Assembly: GCA_026413225.1 (NCBI GenBank)
Contig: CM048554.1
Location: 57,247,463-57,311,462, forward strand
DNA: 64,000 nucleotides
Source: Otis tarda
Lineage: Eukaryota > Chordata > Aves > Otidiformes > Otididae
Direction: 5' to 3'
In this document: piece after piece, positions 48,551-62,327 of the stretch
Layout: each line of letters starts with the position of its first letter
Numbering within the stretch: position 1 is the stretch's first letter
Position numbers and translations under genes: made by a program
The notes under the pieces: model-generated
The model's database searches: none
Told to the model about the DNA's origin: nothing
Seen by the model: only the letters and a program-made list of their open reading frames with translations

Positions 48551-51521
48551 CTCACTTATTGAAAGTCAATTATTATTTGGCAACTTACTAGCCTTTGCAT
48601 CCATGAAAATTTCCACAGGCAACTTTAGAAGAGAGAATATAACCTCCTCAGCCACTCAAGAGGCTTTCTGGAATATACATGCCTTATCGTTATGTTTAGT
48701 TTCACTTTATACCTTTTAGAACCTTTTCATAAAACGCAATTACAATTGATCTTAATTAGAATTACTAATAAATGAATCATTTCTCTACCTGAAAGCACTT
48801 TTGTTTTTGCAGTTGCTATCTGATGGGTTGTGTTTATTTATTTTTGTTTTCGTAAGGTTTTTTTCCAGCAATGATCATGGGGAAACACAGACTGTTTAGG
48901 AGTTGATAATGATTTCTAAAGATCCTAACAGAAATAGATTTCAAACTCAATAATGGAGACAGAAATAAAATAACAGTGAGAACGGTGCATCATGCACTTT
49001 TGCTTGACCAGGCATGCCCATTTTATCAAGAGCTGACTCAAAATGCTTACTTATGCAAATAGTCCACTTGCAATATGAGCTGACTTCAGCAAGTGTTCAT
49101 ATGTAATGTTTACTTATGCCTACATATAATAAGAATTTGCTTCTACAAAATTAACAGTTACAAAATCAGTTCATCTATGCGAGTATCAGATTCTCTTCAA
49201 TATGTTACCAAAGCTGTTATGTGTTACAGTCTAAATTCAAGAATAAACTCTGCACGTCTGTCAGAATTGTAATCATAATTACTATGGTGGGATAAAAAAA
49301 CCAAACCATTTTATTTTCTCTTTTTTTTCTAATTATTATTTTTTATCTGGACAAATTCTTCTAGTGAATCCACTGAAATGTAATACTATAATTCACAGCT
49401 GCAGTAATAATGACTAGAGAAAGAGGAAACCATTAAGAGAAAGCCTCTCTACTGCTGAATGCAGCTAATAATCCCATTATTTCTCATTTTTATGACCGCA
49501 TATTTTATGAATGATAATCCGCTCATTACATATTGCTATAAATATTTTGCTTTAGCAACAGAAATAGGCATCGATAAACTATACATTCTAGAAGCTTTTC
49601 TGTTAATACTTAAGAGTCTACTAATGTATATCATAGCAATATTTTCACTGGACCTCCACACTGGGAAACTATATGAACTATTATTTTTAGCTGGAAGAAA
49701 TTCATACATAACTTACAGACTTTCTGCAGTTATAAACCAGTTTTGTCAGTTGCCTGAAATCATGCTGAATCTGCCTCATTAATTTCCCCCCCCGCTGTAC
49801 GATATGGCCTTCCAATATATTAATATTCATATGGCTTACATAGTCTTGACCCAGCAAAGGAATGAGACTACTATAAATTTTGCATCTTAGCACTACTCAT
49901 AGTACTGTATACTTTTACTTTCATTCCAGCTATTACAACCACAGGTGGATATAATTCAAGGTACTTAGGAATTGAGGACAAGCTATAAAAACCACTGAAT
50001 TTTAAAAGCTATTTTAACCTATTTGAAACTACTTTATCTTCAGCTCCACATATCTCAAGTTTATGTTATTTTGAAAATTCAAGGAGTACCAGAGACTTTT
50101 AATTACCTCTGCAATGACCTGAGGCTGATGCCATTCTTTCCTACTGGTAAAATAAATGTTTATTAACCATTCTCTTGAATGACAACTCCTGGTACTAGGT
50201 TCAATACTGCAAATTTTGGAAACCTGGCTTTAGAGTTGACCAGGTTTCTTTTTTTTTTTTTTGGTTACACTATGAAGAAAACAAGGAGAGCTGCTCTTGG
50301 CTAACAATTTCTATTTCACAGGAATCTTCAACAGACTGTTCTGCAAGCGTAATTAACCAAGCCGTTTTCTTACTGATTCATCTCTGGTGTTCCTCTCTCC
50401 CTCCCATGTCCATATTTCCCTCTCAAGATCCCCTTGGTCCCTCAAAACATTTCGTTTTCCTGTTTCTCCTATTATCTTCTTATGTCCTGCCACGTCAAGA
50501 AAAGACAGCAAATGTCTTCCCTTGGTTGAAGGCGCACACAAGCTGGCCAAAATGTTCAAACACTGATTCACCATTCAGCTACTGCCAAACAGAATGGATA
50601 ATGTCCGAGTTTTCCTTACCTTTCTCCCAGTGGGAGATTAAGAGGTCTCTCTCCATTACTGAGCTGCTGATTTTCAAGAAAGAAAATAAAAAAGAAAGAA
50701 AAGTAAAAAAAAATAAAAAAGAAAAAAAGCAAGACTTTAGTACCTTTGACACCTTAGGCCTCTACTAAATTTGTTTAAAACAAGGTTCAAATGCTGTTGG
50801 AGGAAAATAGGATTGATCAGCTGATGGACATGATGATTACAGAAACTTGTTTTCTTTGGAAATCAAACTCTCTTCCTTGAATATCAAATGCCTTCAACAG
50901 CCATAATGTGCCTTTCAAACTACCACAATAACAAAAGGCCACTTCTGGACAAGGTATCACCCCCCTCAAACTAGAAAATAAGAGAAAAAATATAAGCCTT
51001 ACTGCTAGAGGCATAAGCAAACATTACACGGTTTCACCTTTTTCATTTACTATCCAGGCAGAACAGTATTTTATCTTGACCAAGAGAAAACTGCCATGGT
51101 TATCAAGATGCATTGTGCTGGTCATCTTCAGCCCAATCCTACATCTTGCCCAAGGCTCAGAACTGAGAGACAAAAACAGAAGCATAGGCTCAGTTCCAGA
51201 AATGAATTTAAAGTAATTTAAAAAAAAAGTTCCTACCCTAGAAACATTTAAACGAATAATAAAACTGTTACATTATGGACTTAATCTGAAGACGTTAACA
51301 TTCCTGCTTGGGGTCTATCTTATAGATTAAGCTATAAATCAAGCAAAACAATAACCCTTCTGTCATACTTTGCATTAGAGTCTGATGGACAAAATAGTCC
51401 TCCTGTGCATCAGCTTCTTATATACAAGCGTAACAGCCCAGAAAGATTTTTGAGTCCATGTAACACTGCAAGGTACTACATACACACACACAAATGGGAA
51501 GTAGTTCAAGCTCTGATCCTT

Positions 51522-51543
51522 AAAACAAACAAACAAACAAAAC
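51522..51543. repeat. (AAAC)n microsatellite
   Basis: About five tandem AAAC units. Confidence 0.95.
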
Positions 51544-52323
51544 CCCCAAAACAACCAAGCAAAAACCGAAACCCAAAGACATTCTTAGGTTTATACGTCG
51601 TACAAGTGAAATAAGTGTGAGTGCTCAAAACTCAGAAAGCAAAGCTAAGCACTCACTTTGCAAGAATAAATCTTAGTTTAGGGCAGATCACTGAGGAATA
51701 TCACACATATGAGTGCAAGGGTAACATCAGTTTCCTATTTATGACCCCCCCTTAAGCAGTTGCTCAAAAACCACACAACAGATGAAAATCCCACCCTAAT
51801 AATAATCATGCTTTTTTTTTTTCTCCTAGCAGTAATAATATTTTGTTCCAATGTTCTGCAAGTTTTACTCTCATTAAAAGTGCCTTTTTAAAAGTACTAG
51901 ATCACTAGCATTTCCAGTAAATACAAAATGCAAGATTGTAATACTTGACCATTAAAACATTGCTAAAAATAATCATGGAACTGATCAAACATCTAAGAAA
52001 ACCTGGTAATTGGACCTATTTCTTTTTTTAATAACTGAGGGCAAAAGGTTTCCTGGGTCCTCCAGGTAGCTCACACACAGAAGGGAATTTGACATTGTCC
52101 ATTTATTTTTTTTTAATTTTACAAGTATGTTTAATATAAACCTTTTCCAGTAGCAGCTTGGCTTAATTAAAAACAAACAATATCACTTTAGGCTGTTAAT
52201 TTTGATTGGCCCAATCAACTATATACTGAGAAAGAAAAGCACACAAATGGTTTCAATTTAGGAACTGCCAGAAAGAAACATTCATTAACAACTTAAGTTG
52301 CCAGTTCTTGCTTTCTGTTTCAG

Positions 52324-52362
52324 TTCATATCAGATGCTGAATGTTTTTTCTAAGAAAATAGG
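52324..52362 (+). other. Weak candidate exon
   Basis: A clean acceptor (CTTGCTTTCTGTTTCAG) precedes a short stretch open in one frame (SYQMLNVFSKKI), with a possible donor at AAAATAG|GTGAAAG near 52362. The donor is mediocre. I do not recognise the peptide and regard chance as more likely. Confidence 0.1.
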
Positions 52363-53894
52363 TGAAAGAATTCAAGATCAGAGTGGTTAAGTCTCCATGC
52401 CAGGGCATGTATTCCACACTTTCCAAAAAGCAAGTCTCCTTTTTCCTATCATCAATGTATCAGAAAGCCTCTGAGCAGTGCATGAGTGTATACCATATTT
52501 GCTAATATTAACAAGAGCTGAGTGTGGCATTGAATTTTTATGCCTTGGAAGCCCTACCCTGTGCCCATGGCTATTTGAAATAACTAGCAGATGTCAAGAC
52601 TGAAAAAGTAGTTCTTGGGGAGGGATCTGGAGGCAAGTTAATTCAAAGCTCTGTCTTTGAAGATATAGGCCAAATGACTAGTTCAGATTATTTTTTTTCT
52701 ACATTTCTGATTGATATTTTACTCCACTATTCCAAATAGCCTTAAAGAGATAAAATTAATTATTCTTCTTCCTTTTAAAAACATTCTTACATCTCCTTAT
52801 GATTGATCCTGCGGTAGTATCTCCTGGTGATCTCACCAATCTACCAAATATTTAGTGTTCATCATAGTCTTGGGAAAACCAAAACCAATATTTTACGAAT
52901 AGAGCTTAGCAGAAGTTTGATAGCAAACACAGCAGGGATATAATCATGAGTGATGTAGTACCTGAAGAATAAAATAATAGAGAGAGACTGAACCTTGACA
53001 AAAATAAGCAAATAATCATGAATATTACTACAGAAGTGTAGCAGAAGGGGACTATTTGTAGCTACCTCTTAAAAAGGTAAGTCCCCAATATATTAAATGT
53101 AAGGGAAAAAAAAACCAAAACAAATGACAATGGACATAACTTTAAACTATGATGGAATACAGCAACAAGGGTATTTTCTTTTCTTGCACTACATTATTTG
53201 TTCTGGATAACACCATAACTCACATTCAGCATCTTCCCTACAGACTTAAAGGAAATCATACGGGTTATGGGGACATTTCAAGATTACTTCTTTGAGCACT
53301 TTTTTTCAGTCCACAGCCTGCGCAGTGTTTACAGCAACACTGGTACACTCCCAAAGACCAGAACAGCCAGTGGTGGCAGGTTTCTATGGATGAGGCGTCC
53401 CTTCCCGAACACAGCACGCTGGATCCCACGACGCATTTCACACTGGTGAACACACACACCACTGCTCCCCACAAGAGATGGAGCAGAACCGCACTGCTCA
53501 GCTCACAAGCACAGGGCTCTCAAAGGGGCCTTTCCTCTGCCTGGGTGGAGGAGCAAGGGCATGCACATGCAGCAGCTCAGGATCCACCGCTTCATACATG
53601 CTCATTTCAACCTCTCCAAGTCCTACAAAACCCTGATGGAGTAGAGCTCCAGCATGTGCAGACTATTGCTGCAAGGGTCTCAAAACCTCCCTTTGCACCA
53701 TATTCAGAGCAGACCTTACCAATTCCTTCTGACTTCAGAACATCCACGACGGGACCAAGAAACTTCAACCTTTCTGCACAAGCACAATAGGGAAAAAATA
53801 TGACCCATCCTTTAAACAAGCTGCCACTTATGTTTGTGTTTGTTCTGATCCAGACACATTTTCAATTTAGGGAAAGGACAGCTTCATAATTCAT

Positions 53895-53909
53895 CCCCCC
53901 CCCCCCCCC
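53895..53909. repeat. C15 homopolymer
   Basis: Fifteen C residues on the plus strand. Long G/C runs of this kind can form unusual DNA structures and are prone to length error in sequencing. Confidence 0.95.
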
Positions 53910-56900
53910 AGTAGTTTCAGTCCCAATATTTTGATAATGTGATTTATAGATATAACTGGTTAAATAGTCTAAAGTTTCTGGATTTGTAACAAAATTACTT
54001 AAACAAAACAAATTCAAAATTGGATGTTCCCCTTACAAACTCACTACATGGGGCCAGAGCATTAAACAAATAAGATTCAGTAAGAAGCACAGGGTTAATC
54101 AAACCTGGTAAGAATTACAATAACAGTTGGAATCTCTCCAGTTCCACGAAAAACTGTTCTAACAGGTTTATCTATTGTCTTTGCTGTGCCCTTGCCTAGA
54201 TCAAGTTATCTTTTGCTTTTTATTGAATGAAGGGAGGGGGCTTAGCTCTTTGAGGAAAAAAAAAAAATGTAAAAAAATACCTCTAAGCTGCAGATGAGAG
54301 CTGGGAGAGCTAACCTATGACACAGAGCTCATTCCATCTTGTTGGTCTGAACTTGAGGATTTGAAAAGGATTTTTCACCATTGAAAGCAAGTTAATAGAG
54401 TCAGAGATAAGTTTCAGGGATGTGATAAAGTTAATTCCCCACCTGTCCACTTCTTGTCATATATCCCTTGATTTACCAACAGCTTTTCTCCGAGTCTAGG
54501 AATTAGTGGTGGCAGGGAGGAGCAGTGACCAAGAGCAGAGGAGCACACAGCCCAGTGAGCAACTCCACAGCAACCACTGGTCAATAGGTCAGTCATTTGC
54601 CCATTCTGACATGCTATGGTCCGATGTTGTTGTTTGGGTTTTTTTCCCCCCAAGCAACTGGAGAGGGGAGGAAGACCAAATCAATTAGGCTCAAATGCTT
54701 ATACCAACTGCATGAAACCCACTGTTAGGGCGAGTTTTGAAAGTTCATGCATTGTTTCATGTTCACGTCTACCGACTTTCCCTTCTAAACTGAAAAGGAA
54801 GAAGAAAATAAGTTGACTAAACACTGTCATTCCATAAAAAAACATCATCCATTGCTTTGGTTAGATCCTTCTGACAAGCTCACGACTGAATATCTTTTGA
54901 AAACTTATCTCTAAAAGGTCAGTTTACTTTGTGTCACTACTTCTGATTTTCTAACCAATTTATCTATAGAGATGTCAAATAAGTGCAAAATTTATATAGA
55001 AGACATCACTATGTATCAAATGCACTAAATGGAAATTCCTTCCCCATTGAGAACTTTCTAACTAGGGTAATTAAATTTTTATCAGGTCATAAGTTAGAAG
55101 ATTAGAAGACTGGTAGCACATTACTCTAAAAATCAAATCTGATTAATGTTTAATTGTAGCAATGTTCAGAAGTATTAATTAGGTGTACTTTCTATGACTC
55201 ATAAATAGCTATTAAAGAAAAGCAAGAATAATTTGAAGATTAACATGAAGAGAATGGTATACTTGAGTAGTAAATTATAATTAAACTGAATGGACCTTGT
55301 GAAAATAATAGAAATTGTCATCCAATATAATAATTTTGATACATAATGCAGTTATAACAGATTTTCTAGCAATCAAGCCTGACACCTTTTCCTCAGGATA
55401 TTTTTTTTTATGAAGAAGCCACAGGTATGAATTAGAAATTCATTTATGCTTTTCTATGAGAATCACAGGGCATATCTTAAAAGCAGTACAGCCATTTGGT
55501 TCTTACTGCACAACTGAAGCACTGATGCACATACCTAGACAGGCTTTGTTTAAAAACGGATCCCAGCTAAGGCTCTGGATTTGTATATTCAAGTAAGTGT
55601 TGCAATTAAACTTGAAGCTCTGTGCCCTTGCACTTTTTTTTTTTTTATGAATTATCCTCAAAGTCATATAGGGGTTAAAATATTGTCTCAGAACCGCACT
55701 TCTCCAGTGAGGCACACTTTTCTGCTACATTTGTTACTGAGACGGTGGCTAGGCATATTTTCACTGCTCATTCCTCTTCCTACAGTCTTGCAAAAACAGT
55801 TTTATTTCCATTATCAGAAGATGCAACTTATACTGCATTCCTTAAAATACTACTGCTACTACTACTAACAATAAATAAGTGCCTAGTGTTCATGATCTCG
55901 CAGAAAATGTTTAATACATGACCAAGAGACACCAATATTAGAAGGATATAAAATGAATCCACCTTTTCTGCTAATTTTATGCCACATAACAAACCTTAGA
56001 TATCTGCTTTTGGCATGAGCTATGTTTTATAAATTTATTTTAACTAACACAGTTGAAATTTGAATTAGCTTCTACTGTACTTCTGTAGAACAGCAACAGG
56101 AAGTAGAACAAATACATAATCTTGTGTCTTATGAAGGGAAAAAAAAAAAGGAATAAAGGCATTAAACAACTTATCCTGTCTAGGTTTACTATTTGTATAT
56201 GATTTCTTCTGATTGCATTTCTGTCATTATTTAAAAAGTCTAATTTTGTAATCAAAGAGATGGCAAGTAAATTGTTTCAAGATTTAAATTTTTCATTCCA
56301 AAAAAGTAAACAATGCAGTGATGCGACACTGAAGAAACTTCTTTGGCTTGCTATTTTCATTTAACACTAAGATTAGTAACTAAAATTAAGGAGCTGCATG
56401 TTGGCCAGGTGATCCTCTGGATTACCTACCTCTAATGTTAGAACCATTTTTTTTTGTTATGATGCAACAAAAAAGTTTTATGTGGCAAGTCCGCAGTCAG
56501 AGATAGAAATGTTTACATTTCTTAAAACTCAAAACGCACATGCACGCAAGCTCTGAATAACAGCTTTCTATTACACACCAAGTACATGCTACACTAGAAA
56601 TATCTTGGAAATTAGAAAAAAAAAATATAATGAAGCAAATTCGTTGACACAGTCTTCATTAAAAAAATATTTCAAATTGTCAAGAATCTACCAGATTTAA
56701 TACCAGCCACTATAGGACTTTCCAGTTGCAACCCATACTTATTTATTTTCTACTACTTGGAGGACATGAAGCGGGGAAAAAGTGACCAAAATCTTCTGCA
56801 TGAACAGTGATGCGAGTTTTCTCCATTTACACTTATGCCATCACAAATATCCTCCTAATTGCATGATAGCCAATAGAAAACAAACCAAACAACTTTTATC

Positions 56901-58575
56901 TCTATCTAATTTTAGAGCCTTAAAATACTTACAGTAGGAATTCATTATGAGCAGGAAATAAAATGAGGAGTTGCAGCTGGCTTTTAAAAGATTATTTATT
57001 ATTAAACCATTAAAAAGCCTTTTAAAAAACATCTTTCACGTATGTACTAATGCTTCTAATGCATTAATTTTGGTTAGAATTACTAAATCTTTTGGAAGTT
57101 TTATAACAAGTGATTGACACAGAGAATCATTATGTTGCTCATGTTTTCCCAGGGGTGTTAATAAATCAAGCAAATATGATACAGAATTCAGATTTAGAAT
57201 ATCTCAGGTGGCTAGAATTGGTAATAAAAAATACATAAGCCTCTTTTACAGCAAGGGAAATATCCACTACAACATATAAGAGATTGTTTCACCTAATTGC
57301 TCTGTCTTTCCCATCACTACAGTGCTTTATCATCATGTCCCTTGTCCACATCTCCAGACATACTCAATTGTGCAAAGGAGATGTACTGAATTCCATGGTA
57401 TCAAGGGATTTAGAAAAGGTTTTGGCCTTTGGAAACGTACAGTGGGTTCTAGGAAATTTGAATATGCCGTGTTTCATGTTAAAGAATTGGTGCACAGTGA
57501 CATTTTTCTTTTAATATGTTCCTAATTTCTGCAACTGTTGCAGTGCTCTCCAAGTTCTTTGCTTCCTGCACTTCTAAACAATTCTAGAAAGAACAGTTAG
57601 AAATTCTTTTCATTTATTTTAACAAGATATAAAGTAAATCTTCTTCCTGAATTTTGATTGAAAATGTTTCAGACAACTTCCAAAATGAAGCCACTGCTAC
57701 ATGGATCCCAAATTTAGCAAAAACAATCAAAAGCAATCAGGACTACAATGACCATAAAATAAATAGGACCATTTTGATATCAATATATAGAAGATGTGTT
57801 TTCACTATGACTGACTAGAAAATAATTTCTTTTACTAATATTAAATAAAAAAAAAGAAAGTAAGTTTTGAAAACTACCTCCTTCCTGATGTACAGCAACA
57901 GAGAACGAAACAATGATTCAGTCACCAAGGCGAGTCAAAAGCTGACATTAAAGTCCTCAAGCTACAGTGTGGGCCTCTGGATCAGGTCCCAGTCTGAACT
58001 AGGTGGTGAAAGGATTTGAATCCAGGTTTCTCCTAGTCCCACTGGCAGAAACATCAGCACCAATTGGTTAATGGTTCCGAGGAATGCGTCCTTTGCCTTT
58101 GCTTGTACATTCTATCCCAGTCCTAAGAATTTTCTACATTTCAGTTTCCATTGAGAAATGAGACTGGAAAAACATCATTTTCTAACTTAAACAGCACTAC
58201 TACCTAGATCAGATCACTGATCTTTCTCCTTCTGCATCCAATTCCTGGTGATGAACTGAAATACATGGACAGTTACTGAAGGTAGCCCTTGATGTGCACC
58301 TGCAAGGGTTAGCTTTGGTAGTTTTAACCTATATTAGATCAAAATAACAGAAACTTGAAAACCCATAAAGTTTTTCCTGAGATAGGTGCATGTGCTTAAT
58401 TGGACGAACAGACAAAACATTAGGATGCCACCTTGAACATTTATAAAAAAAGCCAGCTGAGCAGTAGCAGAAAAGCCCCGTAACTTCCTAAAATTCAGTC
58501 TTAAGAGTAAAAAAACCTGCTATTACCTCCCTAATAGGACCAAAAGGATGAGTACCCTCGACACCATAATTTAGC

Positions 58576-58710
58576 ATCACTCAAAACGAGTCAGGCTCAC
58601 AAGGAAGCACAGCAGAGTGGGATGGAGGGAAGGCTCCACAACCTTCTCCACCTCCTCAAGTGCTTCCACGAATATACTTTGCTTTCTCTACACCCTCCAA
58701 CTCATCACAG
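58576..58710 (+). other. Weak candidate exon ending at a strong donor
   Basis: A GC-richer segment of about 135 bp ends at CACAG|GTAAGT (58710/58711), a strong splice donor. A possible acceptor is TAATTTAG near 58575, with a poor pyrimidine tract. All three forward frames are open across the segment, so the reading frame cannot be chosen. One frame begins with an ATG at about 58620 (MEGRLHNLLHLLKCFHEY). It could be a first or internal exon of an unannotated, possibly non-coding transcript, or chance. Confidence 0.15.
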
Positions 58711-58815
58711 GTAAGTCATTTGCTTGTGATTACGAACTCTCTTGCCAGCTAACACTTAAAAACAGTTTAAAAAATACTCCAAGTCAGTAAACTTTCTAAA
58801 GCATAAGCTTACATG

Positions 58816-58992
58816 TGGAACAGGTTGCCCAGAGAGGTGGTGGATGTCTCATCCCTGGAAACATTCAAGGCCATGTTGGATGAGGCTCTGAACAACCTGA
58901 TCTAGTCGGAGATGTCCCTGCTCCTTGCAGGGGGGTTGGACTAGATGACCTTTGAAGACCCCTTGCAACCCTAACCATTCTATGATTCTATG
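58816..58992 (+). mobile_element. CR1 LINE, 3' tail fragment
   Basis: This 177-bp CR1 3' end lies on the plus strand, starting at TGGAACAGGTTGCCCAGAGAGG, passing through the end of ORF2 and the 3' UTR, and ending in ATTCTATGATTCTATG octamer units. It has several private changes, including GATGTCTCATCC where other copies read GATGCCCCATCC or GATGGCCCCATCC. Confidence 0.94.
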
Positions 58993-61880
58993 TGAAAAAT
59001 TCAGATGCAAAAAATCAAACCTGTCTATAATTTAAAAAAATACTAACAATGCAAGGAAAGTTTCTGATAATCACTTTATGAGTAGCATGTGTGTGGGAGA
59101 ATATGATTCATGCAAGACTGTTTCCATATCTTGATTTTTAATGTTACTGTACATTATAGGAAAAATGCAGCATGAATCTCTCAAATATTTTCAGTGAGAA
59201 ACGGAAGGACTATAGGGAACAAATTAGGTTTGCCAGTAAACCAAAAGTGTTTGTGACTGGTGCCTCTGAGGGTCAAAAGTAATAAATTTGTCATGCACTA
59301 GTATTCCTGATATTACACCTGTGTCAGGGGATAGTGAAGATTAATATCATAATTAGAAATGCTGAACAACATCTCCATTACAAGACAGATAAAGTGACAA
59401 TCCTGACACAATCACAGCAACAATTTTATTCATCGTTTTTCTTCCAACTCAGTGAAAGGACATACATTATCAGCCTGGATGGCTTCTATATTTCGGAGCA
59501 ATGAAGCAAATCCATGCCCTACCTTTGCAACTGCAGAAGTGCAAAATAGCTGGTGAAGCTGCATGACACGACTTGGGGAGAAGGGGGTTAGAAAGCAGCA
59601 TTAAAGGATGAGGTGACACAAGGAGGAAAGGTTTGTCTTCCTTGGCACAGAGGCAAACACATGCTCGTTCTCTACTGCACATGGCTTGGAGCAGAAAAAG
59701 AACAACACTACTGATTCTCAAAAGCAGACGACCATCAACTAGCTGTCATTGCAAAGTGACAACCAAAAACCAAGCCAGTTTAGTCCAGATCAAGCTCCTG
59801 CAGATGCAGCATGGCTGGTGCTCAGGGCAACACCCTACCTTTGCTGCAGAGGAAACTCCAGAGTACAGTCTACTGACAAAGGCATGTATAGAGTTTCAAG
59901 ATTTAGTTCCAGAAAACAACTCCAAAAAGATAAAACCTCTTACATGCTTAAAGTGTACTGAGCTTTTATGATATGAGCCCAAAGCTGTGACAACTGTTAA
60001 TAACTAAAAGAGATTTTCAATCAACATTCTGTTGAAATCATTAGAAAGCCTCATCAAAAATAGCCACTGATGTTAAGAAACCAAAAAGTCTATTTTAGAA
60101 ATGAAACAGGAAAGCTTATCTTCTGTGATTTGTGAGTTATTATTGTCTTTTAGATAATCCGCATGCACTACTCTGACAAGAAACTTTTTAAAACATTCCA
60201 CACAGCCATGCAGCTATGTCTGGAAGCCAGTAAACTGGCCAAATAGCTCAAAAACCTGAAAAATAAATTCATTCCAATTGCACATTATCCTTGCAATATG
60301 ATCAAATCAGTTCTGTTCAGTGATCTATTTAGCCCGTTCAGATTATTCTGGATTTACACCAGGTTGGTTCAAATTACCTCACCACTCCCACACAGCAACC
60401 AAAGCAAACACTTGCTAACATTTGAGAGGTGGGCGAGGAGGCAAAGTTAGTTACATCACCACCACCTTTCCCACAAGCTGAAGAGGAGGCACATGCCAAT
60501 AGTCGATGAAAAACACACCAGCAGGCCTTTGCTTGGCTGAAGAGCAATTCTCAGACGTATGAATTCAAATTTCTTTCCTGCATACAGCAGCAAAGAAGCT
60601 AGCTAGAGTTAAACAAGAAGGGATACTGATACGGCAGAGGGAGAGCAGGTTCTACCTTGTACTGCTGCACACAGTCTTGGAGTTTGCTGATGACACTAGG
60701 ATCAACAGATATTAAAAGGAACTGCTTAGCAGCAGCTTAATCTCTGCCTTTTCTGTGTCTTTAGGAATGAAAACAGAGAACCTCACTGTGCTTACATCTC
60801 AGCATGCATCTTAAATCATTCCTGGACCTAAGCCTTCCAGTTAAAAACTGCAGCATAAATGGGAGTGTACAGCATAAGAAGACCTCACTGCACCCATCAG
60901 TCACTAGCAACAGCAAGTACATCTAGGCTAACTTTAGGAACAACATAAAACAGAAGTCTCCATGGCATTCCCATTACCGATAGGAACGTAGCCTGATCTT
61001 GAAAGCATAAATTGAGAGGGCCTGCCGATGTAACCTGCTCCACTGCTATCAAATATTTTTCCAGTATCTTATAGCATTGTTACAAATTAAACCAACTACT
61101 TCCTACCTTATCCTAACAGGCAAGTGAAACAAATTAGCCACGGTCCTGTTTATAACAACCCATACTTATTAAAAGACAGTTTTCACAACTAGTCACCCTG
61201 TCTTCTCTATTGTAAACAACACAGAGCCCATTCTTTCATTTTCTTCTTAGGAGCTACGTGTTAATTACACTAGAATATATTGCTCTTTTTTTTTTTTTTT
61301 ACTAGCTGCCTAATTTGCTTACCTCCTTTTCAAAGCCGAGCACTCAAAACAGGACATCTTCAGCTACGGCCCCAGCAGTATTGAGTGAACAATTAACTTC
61401 TTTGCCTCCTCTGCTATCCCACGTGTTGTCAGTGCATCCCAGACTGATGCTTGTCTATCTCTGCAGCAAATTGCAATCAGTTGTAACTTCCCAATCTTTT
61501 CTGTAGAACTGCTTCTTGGCCAGAATTATTCCTGATTTTATAGCTGTGCTTTTGATTTTTCCATGCTAGGTATAGAACTCGGTTCTTTCCTTTGCAGAAA
61601 TCCATCTTTCTGATTTCAGACTATTTCTCCACTTTATCAAGCTCATTTGGAATTTTAATTAGCTTTCCACAGTGCTTGCAACCCCGATCTCCTCTCCTCC
61701 CACACTAGCACAGCTTGGTGTCATCATGCACCACACTACAGCTGTGACAAGGAGAAGTGCCGGTGTTTTTTTGAGTTTGAATATACAGTGAAAAGAAAGA
61801 AGAAAAGAAAATCAATGCCTTAAGAATGTCAGTTTAAATAGCCAGCAAAATATTTTAAAAGGATCTGTTGAATATGTTTC
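58993..61880. other. Non-coding sequence, no clear gene
   Basis: This is unique sequence with a T14 run at about 61287-61300. Overlapping frames at 59470-59970 reach 112 codons but have no recognisable domain. I see no repeat family or RNA gene. Confidence 0.6.
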
Positions 61881-61947
61881 TGCTGACTGCAAGGGGGTTG
61901 CACTAGATGGCCTGTAAAGGTCCCTTCCAACCCAAACTATTCTATGA
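61881..61947 (+). mobile_element. CR1 LINE, very short and older 3' tail
   Basis: Only the last roughly 65 bp of a CR1 3' UTR remain on the plus strand: GCAAGGGGGTTGCACTAGATGGCC, then AAGGTCCCTTCCAACCC and CTATTCTATG. It diverges more from the other copies than they do from one another, which suggests an older insertion or another subfamily. Confidence 0.85.
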
Positions 61948-62132
61948 AAAGTAGATTAGGAATAGAAACCCAGTATCTTCCAAACGAGCATATCAGGTGA
62001 GCACAAAGCTGTGATAAGTTTTTACCTCTGGGGAAAAAAAAGCTGACCAGTGATTTAGTGTTGAGGGCAATGAATATCAGAAGCCCTGGGATTGAAAAAT
62101 AAGGGACTTTCTAAGAGAAGCAAAATTGAGGG

Positions 62133-62173
62133 CACCTGGTGGTGGGAAGATGATAAGGAACACCTGGTGGTGG
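62133..62173 (+). repeat. Paired CACCTGGTGGTGG direct repeats
   Basis: Two identical 13-bp copies lie 28 bp apart (start to start), just upstream of a TATA box. Each contains an E-box (CACCTG) and a palindromic CACCTGGTG core. Paired E-boxes at this distance from a TATA box could be a control element. Confidence 0.8.
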
Positions 62174-62269
62174 TTAGAGGCACTACGGGTATAAAAGCAT
62201 GGAAATAGTAAGAATAGGGGGCTTTCTGCCTAGCTTGCAGTAGAGTCTGAGATCATGACTGAGACTTTG

Positions 62270-62327
62270 CTCTAACAACTGGACTACACTCTGTCAACTG
62301 GATTATGCTCTAAACAACTACACACTG
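62270..62327 (+). repeat. Imperfect ~19-bp tandem triplet
   Basis: Three consecutive units begin CTCTAACAACTGGACTACA, CTCTGTCAACTGGATTATG and CTCTAAACAACTACACACTG. The CTCT start and the CAACT core are shared by all three. Confidence 0.75.

Larger units (their letters stand above)
42209..58815. other. Non-coding sequence with simple repeats
   Basis: Sixteen kilobases of AT-rich unique sequence. It holds an A run at about 42865-42878, (AAAT)n at 48526-48550, (AAAC)n at 51522-51543, an A-rich stretch at 50680-50730 and C15 at 53895-53909. A GC-richer, CpG-bearing patch lies at 53320-53790 with overlapping frames on both strands, the longest 134 codons, but no domain is recognisable. Weak exon candidates at 52324-52362 and 58576-58710 are listed separately. 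No RNA gene was seen. Confidence 0.58.

Noticed and set aside
53386..53790. 134-codon plus-strand frame
   Set aside because: Lies in a GC-rich patch where both strands are open; no domain or convincing start. The region is kept only as a composition anomaly.
57284..57525. Two overlapping plus-strand frames after an acceptor-like CCCATCACTACAG
   Set aside because: Two frames are open at once, no donor follows at a suitable distance, and neither peptide is recognised.
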